This document shows, piece after piece, positions 34,864 to 44,210 of a DNA stretch of 64,000 nucleotides. Positions within the stretch are counted from its first letter, which is position 1; every line of letters begins with the position of its first letter. The stretch is from Lachnospiraceae bacterium (GTDB taxonomy: Bacteria > Bacillota > Clostridia > Lachnospirales > Lachnospiraceae): positions 359,042 to 423,041 of the forward strand of contig JAFLSY010000001.1 of NCBI GenBank assembly GCA_022510745.1. Direction: 5' to 3'. The notes beneath the pieces were generated by a model, which worked only from the letters and a program-made list of their open reading frames with translations, did no database searches and was not told where the DNA came from. The position numbers and the translations under genes were made by a program.

Positions 34864-36122
34864 TGAAACGAAAGTGTTATTTTATTTTTGCAGCGGCTGT
34901 ACTGATGACCGGATTACTCGCAGGGTGCGGAAATGAGGCTGACGGGACAGCTACGCAGGGTAATTTACCCATAAAGGAAACAATCCAAGAGAAAACGGAA
35001 GAGGTGGTCTCACAGGCTACGGATATTGCATCACCGGGAATTTTGCAGGAAGTGGACAATTACATAGAGAATTATATGGAACAAACAGAAGAGACCGCAA
35101 TCGTGGAACCGGAAGTCCCCACGGTTCAGGCTCCCCCAGAAAGCTATTACGGTTACTACCGGATTACTGAATTCTGCCCCTCCCTCTCCTGGTCTAGAGG
35201 GCATAGATATGATTGGTTTCCTGAACAGGAAGCGGACATGCTTTTAGGGCGTGTGATAGAACTTGGCAAAAATAGGCTGGTCACTTATGATTCATTGCGG
35301 CACTTAGGGACAAGAGATGGAAGAGTAGCATTTCCCGGTAATTATATCATTGAAGAGATTACAATAGAAGAGCCGGAATATTCATGGGAATTGGTTGATA
35401 CGGACGCAATAGATAGAATTTATATCTGTGATATTGAGCAGATATATGGTATCGAACCGTATTTAGATTTAATCGAGGGAAAGATCAGTATACAAATAGC
35501 ACAACCTTTTGGGGAACAGGAGTATTATGTCATACCGGATGGAATCTTGATGTATTCTACTTTGACCTGTGAGTATTATTATCTGGAAAAACTGGCGGAA
35601 AAGCCCGAACAGGAACCGGAAAGAGTGCTGTCTGAAGAAGAAAAGGATGAAATATTACAGAATCTTTTTGGCGTTTATACAATTACAGAATTTTTGCCCA
35701 CTAAATTCTATCCGGCTCCTGACCCGGTAGGAGATCCCTATCTGCCAAAAGAAGAAGCAGATCTGATGATAGGAAGGAAAGTTACGATATCGGAAGATTT
35801 ATTTGTCAGCTACGATAATTTCAGGCTGCCTAACTCTGAAATTGTGAATCGTGCTATGGATGATTTTTGGCTGGAGCAGATAGAAATCCTCTCTCCTGAT
35901 TATCGGGTTGAGGAGAAGGACCGAAAAGAACTGTACGGTCTGAGAGATGATGAGATGCTGAGGGAGGAGTTGCTGCAGGATAGCTATGTTGAAATTAACG
36001 TGTTTCCCGGATATAGTGTGAACGGTGACGGCTGTCTTCCGCAGTTGTATTTGTTGAATGATGGCAGGATCATGATGTATGCTATGGGAGAATTTTTCCT
36101 TTTGAAGAAAGGAATTGACTGA
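34863..36122 (+). CDS. Lipoprotein 3 of the array: tandem repeat of one domain
   Basis: The 419-residue protein has lipobox LAGC. Two domains of about 140 residues repeat in tandem (about 96-240 and 268-417): YYGYYRITEFCPS...EQEADMLLGR...LVTYDSLR and LFGVYTITEFLPT...EEADLMIGR...FVSYDNFR, each ending in a tyrosine-rich strand (YYYLEKL, FFLLKKG). The start is ATG preceded by GGAGAGAGG. It does not use the constant leader of lipoproteins 2, 4, 5 and 7. Its function is unknown. Confidence 0.75.
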   Translation: MKRKCYFIFAAAVLMTGLLAGCGNEADGTATQGNLPIKETIQEKTEEVVSQATDIASPGILQEVDNYIENYMEQTEETAIVEPEVPTVQAPPESYYGYYRITEFCPSLSWSRGHRYDWFPEQEADMLLGRVIELGKNRLVTYDSLRHLGTRDGRVAFPGNYIIEEITIEEPEYSWELVDTDAIDRIYICDIEQIYGIEPYLDLIEGKISIQIAQPFGEQEYYVIPDGILMYSTLTCEYYYLEKLAEKPEQEPERVLSEEEKDEILQNLFGVYTITEFLPTKFYPAPDPVGDPYLPKEEADLMIGRKVTISEDLFVSYDNFRLPNSEIVNRAMDDFWLEQIEILSPDYRVEEKDRKELYGLRDDEMLREELLQDSYVEINVFPGYSVNGDGCLPQLYLLNDGRIMMYAMGEFFLLKKGID

Positions 36123-36152
36123 CCGGAGAGCGGAAGGCAATATGAAACAAAA

Positions 36153-36327
36153 ACGGAGAGCTTTGGAATATGTGGATTGCCGCCGAGACAATGGAAGGCT
36201 ATTCATCCCCTGTTTATAAGCTGGAATCTTATGATAAAGAGCAGGGAGAAGTCTATATAGAGGAGACTCTGTATATCGGATACAGGGATGGAAAGTGGGA
36301 GCTTGTACAGGAATCTGCATTTAGGTG
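36153..36327 (+). pseudogene. Duplicated 3' end fragment of lipoprotein 1 gene
   Basis: The sequence from ACGGAGAGCTTTGG to ATTTAGGTGA repeats 32071-32246 with only a few base changes, including the final codons and stop. The match continues through the ribosome binding site into the next gene's signal peptide, just as lipoprotein 2 follows lipoprotein 1. The fragment has no start of its own in this frame. It marks a past duplication or recombination event. Confidence 0.85.
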
Positions 36328-36347
36328 AAGTCGGAGAGAAATAACTT

Positions 36348-37580
36348 ATGAAAAAAAGTATTGGTGTAATGTTGTGTATCTGCATTTTGGCAGGGCTGGT
36401 ATCGGGCTGTGGATCGGAAGAGAATCATTTAACCGAGGATAGTAATGCCGCTGCAGTTGAGGAAAGCAGCGAACCGGAAACAATAGATGTGGCGGAATCG
36501 GATACTGAGCCGCAACCGGTTGAACAGACCAGGGCGCCGGAAACTGCAGCTCCTGTTCAGATGCAGGAGATCACTGGCTCTAAGAAAGAATATTTATTGG
36601 ATGAAGTTCCGGAACTGTGGGATATTGCCCATTATATTCATCAGAAAACAGGCGGACAGGCATATTTTCAAGTAGGCTTGATCCGGGATCCGGATTATCA
36701 GGTAACATATCATAGTAAGAAGCTGCCCGAGTATTATCATTATTTCTATGCCGGTGTGGTATGGCCTGATCATGAGGAAGAAGGAATCGAGTTTTATGTA
36801 GGGAAATATGAAGGTCAAATTTTGTGCAGGGAAGATGGCGAGGAGGAACTACATACTCTGGAAGAATGGAGAGCCGGTGATAGATATACCGCCAGGATGA
36901 ACGCTGTTTTTGAATGGCAGCAGGAAAAGATGAAGATGCTTCTTGCATCCGAAGGTGATAGCTTGGATGATCCTTGGTATGAAGCATACAAAAGTATCAT
37001 TATGGACTGGACAATCATAGAAGATTTCGATGAACAGCATGGGTGGGTTGAATATTTAAAAGATGACCATTTTTATTACACAGACTTCTGTTTTGAGTTT
37101 TATTCATACTGGCTGTGTGATATAGACCAAAACGGAACGCCGGAGTTATTTCTTTATTATTCCGATGAGTATATAGGTGATGTAGAAGGTGTGGTGATAT
37201 TGACTTACACGGACCACCCCATTGTGATCTTTGGAGAACCGATTTACGGAGTCAATGTGGAAACCGGCGAGATCATTATACATGGACATTGGATAGGTGC
37301 AGGAGGAACCGGTGTGTTTGGGAATGAGTGGGAGGCCTACAAGCTGCAGGGAGATGTGGCTGAGCGTAGCTTTTATATAGATTCTTATGCGGAATTTGAG
37401 GAATATACCGGTTCCACCCCCTATGTAGTGGATTATCCGGAAAGACACGGTTCTGAGTGGCAGGCGGATGGCAGAGAATATAAGGAAATTTATGAAAATC
37501 ATGTGGCGAACTGCATTCCGGTGGAGGATTTTGTGATGTATGATCTGTTGGATTTGAGCGGGTTGAAAGACATACAGTAA
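36348..37580 (+). CDS. Lipoprotein 4 of the array: constant leader, paralogue of lipoprotein 7
   Basis: The 410-residue protein has the shared leader MKKSIGVMLCIC and lipobox VSGC. It is similar over its full length to the protein encoded at 40253 (shared LAHYIHQ-type stretch DIAHYIHQKTGGQAYFQ, SYWLCDIDxNGTPELFL, GVNVETGEIII, EDFVMYDxxDLSGLKDIQ). The FG-GAP-like loop DIDQNGTPELFL recurs in other members. The upstream AGTCGGAGAGAAATAACTT block is conserved. Function unknown. Confidence 0.75.
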   Translation: MKKSIGVMLCICILAGLVSGCGSEENHLTEDSNAAAVEESSEPETIDVAESDTEPQPVEQTRAPETAAPVQMQEITGSKKEYLLDEVPELWDIAHYIHQKTGGQAYFQVGLIRDPDYQVTYHSKKLPEYYHYFYAGVVWPDHEEEGIEFYVGKYEGQILCREDGEEELHTLEEWRAGDRYTARMNAVFEWQQEKMKMLLASEGDSLDDPWYEAYKSIIMDWTIIEDFDEQHGWVEYLKDDHFYYTDFCFEFYSYWLCDIDQNGTPELFLYYSDEYIGDVEGVVILTYTDHPIVIFGEPIYGVNVETGEIIIHGHWIGAGGTGVFGNEWEAYKLQGDVAERSFYIDSYAEFEEYTGSTPYVVDYPERHGSEWQADGREYKEIYENHVANCIPVEDFVMYDLLDLSGLKDIQ

Positions 37581-37613
37581 AAGTGGATAGGTAAAGTCGG
37601 AGAGAAATAACTT

Positions 37614-39125
37614 ATGAAAAAAAGTATTGGTGTAATATTGTGTATCTGTCTTTTGGCAAATGTGTTATCAGGCTGCGAAGCCAAGGCGGGTACCGGCGCG
37701 GCGAGCAACAATCTAACAGAGAAGGACAAGGCTGCCACCGTTGAGGAGAACAGCGAACCGGAAACAGATGATACGGCAGGATCGGGAAATGATCAAACTC
37801 CGGTGACGGAAGAAAGCGCAGGCGAAATGATTTCACCCAGGGAGGAGCCTGGTTGGAAGCAGGCTTACATTGCAAAGGCGGAGGAGATAGAGGAAGAGTA
37901 CGGTTTTTCCATGGAGTATGATCTAATCTATATAGACGGCGACAATATTCCGGAACTGGTGGCAGGACCTACCGGGTACTGGTTTATTCTATACACATGG
38001 AAGGATGGAGAAGTTTATGAGTTGATAGATTATGCACCGTATGGTACCCACGGACGAATCTACTGCTTCGAGCCATATCAGGGTATTATTGAGGAAAGCG
38101 TTTATGACATGATTACAACGAGAGAAGAGTCAGATAGTTATACCGTATTTTATACCGGATATCATACAGTTACAGAAGATATGGAAATTATGGAACAATA
38201 TGAGCTGATTGAGGAGTGGCGGGAGACCGGGAGTACCTATTTTTATCGGGATGCTCCATGGTTGGAGACAGAGCCTCGGGAAATAGAAGAGGAGGAGTTT
38301 TTCTCTTACAAAAAAGAGAATCTGCCGGAGATTGTAGGCAGGTTTGATCTAGACGCCTTACGATTTTTGTTGGGAAATGCGGATGACTCTTTTACATTTT
38401 TTTCAGATTCCGGAAATATGGCAGACGAGGCTGTCAGCTCCCTATTGGTGACGGAGACTTATTATGATGGGGAAGGTGCGGTAACTTCTCAGGATCAGAT
38501 TAAGTATGAGTATGACGCGGATGGAAATCAGATCAGAGTATTATCATATGATGAGGTTGGGACTTACTACGAATATAAATATGATGATTCCGGCAATTTG
38601 AGCGAAGAGGTAAGCTATGAGAACGGTGTAATGTTTCGTCATGTGAAATATGAGTATGATGAGGATGGTCATAGAATAAAATCGCAGATAATTTATAATG
38701 ATGATAGATTCAAAATGTTAACTGTGTATGAATATCACTATTATGGTAATCTGATCAGGAAGACCACATATTACTATTCCGGAAGAAAGATCAGTAAAAT
38801 CAGTGACGAATACGAATATGATTGGGGCAGTAATCTAATGATCAGAAAGGCCTTCTGTAGAGAAGATATTCTGGATGGCACCGAGGAATACGCCTACGAT
38901 AGTTCCGGCAATTTGATTAAAGAAGAAAGCTATGATGCAGAGGGAAATGCCTTCTGGTTCATAAGGTACGACTATGATAAGAACGGTAACATGATTGAGG
39001 AGACGACTCTTAGCTATATCCAAAAATATGAGTATGACGAGCAGAACAATAAAACGAAGGAAATATATTATCTTATGGACGGCAGTATAGACCATTATAT
39101 AGAATGGACATATGAATGGCAATAG
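37614..39125 (+). CDS. Lipoprotein 5 of the array: constant leader, YD-repeat body
   Basis: The 503-residue protein carries the leader MKKSIGVILCICLL with lipobox LSGC and shares its first 55 residues with lipoprotein 2. From about residue 295 onward it has at least six repeats of the form YEYDxxGNxIxxxxYD (YEYDADGNQIR, YKYDDSGNLSE, YEYDEDGHRIK, YAYDSSGNLIK, YDYDKNGNMIE, YEYDEQNNKTK), the YD repeats of RHS/wall-associated proteins that bind or wrap carbohydrate or form toxin shells. There is no C-terminal toxin-like domain. The leader block GTCGGAGAGAAATAACTT lies just upstream. Confidence 0.8.
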   Translation: MKKSIGVILCICLLANVLSGCEAKAGTGAASNNLTEKDKAATVEENSEPETDDTAGSGNDQTPVTEESAGEMISPREEPGWKQAYIAKAEEIEEEYGFSMEYDLIYIDGDNIPELVAGPTGYWFILYTWKDGEVYELIDYAPYGTHGRIYCFEPYQGIIEESVYDMITTREESDSYTVFYTGYHTVTEDMEIMEQYELIEEWRETGSTYFYRDAPWLETEPREIEEEEFFSYKKENLPEIVGRFDLDALRFLLGNADDSFTFFSDSGNMADEAVSSLLVTETYYDGEGAVTSQDQIKYEYDADGNQIRVLSYDEVGTYYEYKYDDSGNLSEEVSYENGVMFRHVKYEYDEDGHRIKSQIIYNDDRFKMLTVYEYHYYGNLIRKTTYYYSGRKISKISDEYEYDWGSNLMIRKAFCREDILDGTEEYAYDSSGNLIKEESYDAEGNAFWFIRYDYDKNGNMIEETTLSYIQKYEYDEQNNKTKEIYYLMDGSIDHYIEWTYEWQ

Positions 39126-39173
39126 CAGTTGTAGTTAGAGTATTGGTGTAAAAAGAGACAGGAAGAACAAAAA

Positions 39174-40193
39174 ATGAGGAAATACATTATTTTACTTGGA
39201 ATACTGATCATATTGAGTTTATCCGGCTGCGGAGATAAAGAGGCTAAGACGCGTGACTCTGCGGATGTAACAGTATCGGACGAGGCTTTGGATAACAATC
39301 ACACCACGGAAGAAAGTCCTGCAGTGGAAGAAGTGCATGGGCGTATCCCTGCCTCAACGCAGTATGATCCTGATATAATGGACTATGATCCGGAGGATAC
39401 GATTTATTATAAGACATACTATGATGACTTTGTTGAAGGGAAGATCATGAACATTGATTATCACCCCCATATGGAAATACGGGAGGAACTGGAGGATTAT
39501 TTTGTAGATGATTCAGAGATATTTTACTTGGATTACCTTGTCAGTATGTTCTATGATGACAGGACAATAGAAACAGATGAAAAAGAGTTGGAGCAGTTGT
39601 TTTGGGAGCACGGATATATCATTTATTTTCACAGTGCGGAATATCAGGATTTTCATCTGAGATTTATCGAGATCGCGGAGAAGGAGGGATTGTCTTTATA
39701 TCCGATCCGCATATTGATGCAGACATGGGATGATGACTATATTTATCTTCAGGATATTACGGGACCGATTCCCAGAAAGATAAAAGAATTAATGGTGGTA
39801 GACAGGGATGGCGTCTGGCAGTTGATCGTGCATTCATCCGGGTTTTCAAAAGAGTATATTCCGGAGGAGGAGCTCAGCTTTTGGGAATTTACCGGTTCCG
39901 ACTGGATTTTAGTTCCGATGGAGCTGGAGATAGATACAAGTCATGCGTATACTATGGGAAATTTATACCCTGATATAGACCGGGATGAATTATTTGAAGC
40001 GATTTACTACAGGGATGGGATAGCGTTCCGCTCCAGTATGCAGCCTTCCGGTCGTCATGAGACGGAGGATACCTACCGACTGGGGATAATGGAAATTATA
40101 GAGGAGAACAAGAGATTTCGTTTGGTCACGGTCAGTGATTCATTAGGTATTACATACCGTTCATTTGAATACATTGAATTTACAATAAAATGA
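39174..40193 (+). CDS. Lipoprotein 6 of the array: unique body
   Basis: The 339-residue protein has lipobox LSGC after a Leu/Ile-rich signal peptide (IILLGILIILSLSGC) but not the constant leader. The body is rich in Asp, Glu and Tyr (YDPDIMDYDPEDTIYYKTYYDD) with a C-terminal half of mixed strands. GGAAGAACAAAAA precedes the ATG, so translation initiation may be weaker than its neighbours'. The family is not recognised. Confidence 0.7.
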   Translation: MRKYIILLGILIILSLSGCGDKEAKTRDSADVTVSDEALDNNHTTEESPAVEEVHGRIPASTQYDPDIMDYDPEDTIYYKTYYDDFVEGKIMNIDYHPHMEIREELEDYFVDDSEIFYLDYLVSMFYDDRTIETDEKELEQLFWEHGYIIYFHSAEYQDFHLRFIEIAEKEGLSLYPIRILMQTWDDDYIYLQDITGPIPRKIKELMVVDRDGVWQLIVHSSGFSKEYIPEEELSFWEFTGSDWILVPMELEIDTSHAYTMGNLYPDIDRDELFEAIYYRDGIAFRSSMQPSGRHETEDTYRLGIMEIIEENKRFRLVTVSDSLGITYRSFEYIEFTIK

Positions 40194-40252
40194 ATCCGGA
40201 AGCTTTATGTTCAAAAAGACAGCGTTTAGATGAAGTTGGAGAGAAATAGCTT

Positions 40253-41485
40253 ATGAAAAAAAGCATTGGTGTAATGTTATGTATCTGCCTTTTGTCAGGG
40301 CCGGTATCAGGCTGTGGAGCAGAAGAGAATCATTTAACAGAGGATAATAATACCGCTGTAGTTGAGGAAATCAGCGAATCAGAGATGGTGGATGCGGCAG
40401 AATCGGACAATGAGCAGGAACCGGTTGAACAGACCGAAGCGGAGGCGGCTGCAACTCCTGTTCAGATGCAGGAGATCACTGTCGATAAGAGAGATTATTT
40501 ATTGGCTGAAGTTCCGGAACTGTTGGATATTGCCCATTATATTCATCAGAAAACCGGCGGACAGGCATATTTTCAATTACATTTTAACCGGGAACCGGAT
40601 GATCAGGTGACATATCAAGGTAAGGTGTTGCCCTACTATTATGATTATTGCTATGTCAGTGTAGTGTGGCCGGATCATGAGGAGGAAGGAATCTGGTTTT
40701 ATGTGGGGAAATATGAAGGTCAAATTCTGTGCAGGGAAAATGACGAGGAGGAACCGCATACTCTGGAAGAATGGAGAGCCGGCGATGGATATGCCGCCGG
40801 AATGGATGCTGTTTTTGAATGGCAGCAGGAAAGAACCAAAATGTTTCTTGCATCCGAAGATGAGGGCTTGGATGAACCTTGGTATGAAGCATACAAAAGC
40901 ATCATTGTTGACTGGACAAAAATAAAGGATGTCGAAGACTGGGGGTGGGGTTATTATGTTTATTATTTAAATGATGAGTGTGTTTATCACACAGAGCTCT
41001 ATTTTGAGTTTTGTTCATACTGGCTGTGTGACATAGACCGAAACGGAACGCCGGAGTTATTTCTTTGGGATCCGGATGAGGCGAAAGATTATACAGAAGG
41101 TGTGGTGATATTGACTTACACGGACCGCCCTATCGTGATCTTTGGAGATTCGATTTACGGAGTCAATGTGGAAACCGGCGAAATCATTATATACGGACAT
41201 TGTACAGGCGCAGGAGGAACCAATGAATATGAGTGGTCGGGATACAGAATGCAGGGATACACAATTGAGGGCTGTTTTTATATAGATTCTTGGGCGGAAT
41301 ATGAGGAATATACAGGTGACACCCCCTATGTAGTTGATTATCCGGGAAGAAACGGTGATAAGTGGCAGGCGGATGGCAGGGAATATGAAGAAATTTATGA
41401 CAACCATATAGCAAACTGTATTCCGGTGGAGGATTTTGTGATGTATGACATGATGGATCTGAGCGGGTTGAAGGATATACAGTAA
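40253..41485 (+). CDS. Lipoprotein 7 of the array: constant leader, paralogue of lipoprotein 4
   Basis: The 410-residue protein is similar to lipoprotein 4 over its whole length, with the same leader, lipobox VSGC, and DIDRNGTPELFL loop. Differences are concentrated in the acidic linker and in some middle loops, so they are older duplicates rather than recent copies. The block GTTGGAGAGAAATAGCTT precedes the ATG. It is the last gene before repeat D, which can terminate the array. Confidence 0.75.
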   Translation: MKKSIGVMLCICLLSGPVSGCGAEENHLTEDNNTAVVEEISESEMVDAAESDNEQEPVEQTEAEAAATPVQMQEITVDKRDYLLAEVPELLDIAHYIHQKTGGQAYFQLHFNREPDDQVTYQGKVLPYYYDYCYVSVVWPDHEEEGIWFYVGKYEGQILCRENDEEEPHTLEEWRAGDGYAAGMDAVFEWQQERTKMFLASEDEGLDEPWYEAYKSIIVDWTKIKDVEDWGWGYYVYYLNDECVYHTELYFEFCSYWLCDIDRNGTPELFLWDPDEAKDYTEGVVILTYTDRPIVIFGDSIYGVNVETGEIIIYGHCTGAGGTNEYEWSGYRMQGYTIEGCFYIDSWAEYEEYTGDTPYVVDYPGRNGDKWQADGREYEEIYDNHIANCIPVEDFVMYDMMDLSGLKDIQ

Positions 41486-41550
41486 AAGTGTACTAGTTAG
41501 CTTAACGAAAAACCTTGATTGATATTAAATTAGATGATGTTGTAGTTTGA

Positions 41551-41674
41551 GGGCAAAAATTGGGCTGAAAATGTCTGATTTTTGCCCGTTTTATTGCCTA
41601 TTTTTCTGTCAGCAAATCTATGCAAAAAGGCAAAACTATGGTACAATAACAGATAATTTATAAATCTAAGGCTG
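41551..41674 (+). repeat. Repeat D: conserved hairpin, T tract and shared promoter block
   Basis: The hairpin GGGCAAAAATTGGGC/GTCTGATTTTTGCCC (41551-41587) and T tract are followed by a block (41610-41674) almost identical to that of copy C. Its extended -10 TATGGTACAAT places TACAAT at 41642-41647 with a weak TATGCA 17 nt upstream. It is the likely terminator of the lipoprotein array and promoter of the lyase gene. The stretch 41486-41550 holds nothing else that I recognise. Confidence 0.75.
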
Positions 41675-41699
41675 AGACTGAGTACGGGAGGTGCTTCTT

Positions 41700-44147
41700 A
41701 TGATAGATATTTTCTTTGATAAACTGTATCGCCACGAAAGAGTCGCAGAACCCTGCTATATCGGTATTCCGGTGAGGGAGGGGGAGCTTCGGGAACTCTC
41801 CGGAGTCAAATTGTATCAGGATGGCAGAAAGCTGCCGCTTCAGGCAAAGGTGACTTCCCGACACAGGGATGGATCCGTGCGTTTTTTATTTCTGCGTTTT
41901 TTGGCTGATCTGCCTGCCAATAAAGGTACAGTGCTGCAGTGCAGTCTGCACGGCGAGGCAGAGTCTGCTTCGACAGATGGGGAACAGGAGACCTCGGTGC
42001 CCCACGGATGGATAACAAAGGACGGCGGGTCGGCGCTGCATGTCAAAGCCGACGAAACGGGTGTCACGGTGTCCACAGTCTGTGGTAAAGATGGGCAGCC
42101 TTTTTCTTTCCGGGTGCAGCATGACAGCAATGCTCTTTTTGAACAGCTCCATGCACACGACAGAGATTATGAGCAAAAACAGTTTGCAGGCCCGTTTTTA
42201 AAAGACGGAGAGGGGCGGGAGTATCAAGTGCGGATCGGCAACTGGCAGGTAGTGGAGGAAGGACCTGTGTGTGCCGTTTTGAAGGCAAGAGGCAGCAATG
42301 TTCCGAAGGTCGGATGGGATGGTCCCTGCGTTGATTTTGAGTGTAAGCTCACCGCATGGGTGGGAAAGCCCTGGGTGGAGATATCCTATCGAATCATAAA
42401 CACCACGGATGCGCCTCTTCATGTGGCCTCGCTGGTATTTAAACTTCTCAGAACCCCGGGTGAGATTACAGGGGGAGAACCGGTGAAGATGAATACATAT
42501 GAGAAACTGGATTCCACAGGATGTGGAGATCAGTTAGATGGTCCAAAGTTTGACGACGGACCGATTTTCCATGTGAGGGGCGTGGGAGAGCTTAAAGAGG
42601 CCGCTGAAAGAACGCCTGTGGAGAAGGTACGCACCTGTGTGGGAAGCTCCAATTATAAGACGGACTTTTATCTGGGAGAGAATGGCGCTGCCGTGAGCCG
42701 CACGGTGGACTCCGCTTGGCTGCTCAGAGAGGCAAATGAGCATTTTGCCGAGGTACTCTACGGAACCTTTTTTGCGGATGTCACGGACAGTGAAGGCGGT
42801 GTGTGCGCCACGGTATTTCAGGCGCAGCAAAATTATCCTAAGGCGGTGCAGGCGGATAAGACCGGAATCTCCGTGATGCTGGTGCCTGAGAATGTTGAAA
42901 AAGTGGTCATGCAGACCGGCATGTCCAGAGAGCAGAGGTTTTTGCTGCACTTTCACACGGCTGAGGAGGATTTGGCAGAGATTGATAATCGCAGTTTGAT
43001 CTACCAGATGCCCGACAGACCGTATCTGTCTCCTGAGACGCACAAAAACTCAGGGGTATGGCTGGATGTTTTTACGGACAAATTGGATATTGATGTGGAG
43101 CAATGTCTGGTCGGAAAGGCCGACGGTCATTGCCGCGCCTACGGAATGCTGAATTTCGGTGATTCTTACGACTCCAACTATACAGCCCAGGGGCGGGGCG
43201 GTGACAGGCTGGTCTGGTGCAACAACGAATATGATTATCCCCATGCCTGCGCACTTTTATATGTGTGTACGGGGATTCGGAGATTTCTGGATTATAACAT
43301 TGCATCCTGCAGCCATTGGATGGATGTGGATGTGTGCCATTATCACTCCAATCCCCTCTATGTGGGCGGGCAGTGGGAGCACACGGGTGGTCATTGTATC
43401 GACGGAGTCATGGTCTGTTCCCATGAATGGGTGGAAGGGCTCTTGGATTATTATCATCTTACGGGTGATGAGCGAGGACTTGAGACCGCACTGGGGATTG
43501 GCGACAATGTACTGCGGCTTTTGGAAACCCCCATGTATGCCAAGGTGGGCGAGGCCAATGCCAGAGAGACCGGCTGGGCGCTTCGGACGCTTACGGCACT
43601 GTATGTGGAGACAGGGGAGGAGAAGTGGATTGCAAAATGTGCCGGAATCCTGCAGGATTTTAAGGTCTGGGAGAAGCAGTACGGCAACTGGCTTGCCCCC
43701 TACACTGACAATACCGTCATTCGCGTGGGATTTATGATTTCTGTTGCAATCGGAAGTGTCATGCGCTATTACAGGGAGTTCCCTGATCCTGAACTGAAGG
43801 AGATGATGCTTCGTGCGGTGGACGATCTGATCGAAAACTGTTATATGGAGAAGCTGGGCTGCTTTTATTACAAGGAGCTTCCCAGTTTAAACCGCATAGG
43901 AAACAATACGCTGCTTTTAGAGGCTTTAGTCATTGCCTATGAATTGTCCGGGGATGAGAACTATCTGCGCCCCGGAATACGGACATTTAGGAAGGCCATA
44001 TCAGCAGGGGGGCCCGGCGCTGTGGGAGGCAAAAAAGTCGTGGGGGATGCGGTGATTGTGGGCAATGCCAGCAGCAAGGATTTTGCGCAGAGCATGATAC
44101 CTCTGGCGACTTATTACAGAGCGGCAGCGGAGTGCGGACTTCTGTAA
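41700..44147 (+). CDS. Exo-rhamnogalacturonan lyase-like protein (YetA/PcRGLX family)
   Basis: The 815-residue protein has no signal peptide, so it acts inside the cell. The N-terminal domain (about 1-90: YIGIPVREGELREL, LPLQAKVTSRHRDGSVRFLFLRF) is the RIFT-barrel part of the YetA/PcRGLX family. The centre and C-terminus carry an alpha/alpha-barrel pattern with HYHSNPLYVGGQWEHTGGH and GGHCIDGVMVCSHEWVEGLLDYYHLTG. Family members release disaccharides from rhamnogalacturonan I. GGGAGGTG lies about 7 nt before the ATG at 41700. The adjoining KdgF-like cupin supports a pectin role. The exact substrate is not shown. Confidence 0.75.
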   Translation: MIDIFFDKLYRHERVAEPCYIGIPVREGELRELSGVKLYQDGRKLPLQAKVTSRHRDGSVRFLFLRFLADLPANKGTVLQCSLHGEAESASTDGEQETSVPHGWITKDGGSALHVKADETGVTVSTVCGKDGQPFSFRVQHDSNALFEQLHAHDRDYEQKQFAGPFLKDGEGREYQVRIGNWQVVEEGPVCAVLKARGSNVPKVGWDGPCVDFECKLTAWVGKPWVEISYRIINTTDAPLHVASLVFKLLRTPGEITGGEPVKMNTYEKLDSTGCGDQLDGPKFDDGPIFHVRGVGELKEAAERTPVEKVRTCVGSSNYKTDFYLGENGAAVSRTVDSAWLLREANEHFAEVLYGTFFADVTDSEGGVCATVFQAQQNYPKAVQADKTGISVMLVPENVEKVVMQTGMSREQRFLLHFHTAEEDLAEIDNRSLIYQMPDRPYLSPETHKNSGVWLDVFTDKLDIDVEQCLVGKADGHCRAYGMLNFGDSYDSNYTAQGRGGDRLVWCNNEYDYPHACALLYVCTGIRRFLDYNIASCSHWMDVDVCHYHSNPLYVGGQWEHTGGHCIDGVMVCSHEWVEGLLDYYHLTGDERGLETALGIGDNVLRLLETPMYAKVGEANARETGWALRTLTALYVETGEEKWIAKCAGILQDFKVWEKQYGNWLAPYTDNTVIRVGFMISVAIGSVMRYYREFPDPELKEMMLRAVDDLIENCYMEKLGCFYYKELPSLNRIGNNTLLLEALVIAYELSGDENYLRPGIRTFRKAISAGGPGAVGGKKVVGDAVIVGNASSKDFAQSMIPLATYYRAAAECGLL

Positions 44148-44210
44148 AGCGGCTGATGTCACAGGTGGTCGGAAACGAAGATGCAGAATAAAAAACGAGG
44201 GGGCAAGCAG

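Noticed and set aside
16580..41674. Integrative element or prophage
   Set aside because: No integrase, relaxase, phage gene or att-like tRNA end was found; the boundaries are short repeats only.
43159..43737. 192-codon + strand frame rich in Trp and Pro inside the lyase gene
   Set aside because: It is an out-of-frame shadow of the lyase gene, whose motifs and ribosome binding site are clear.
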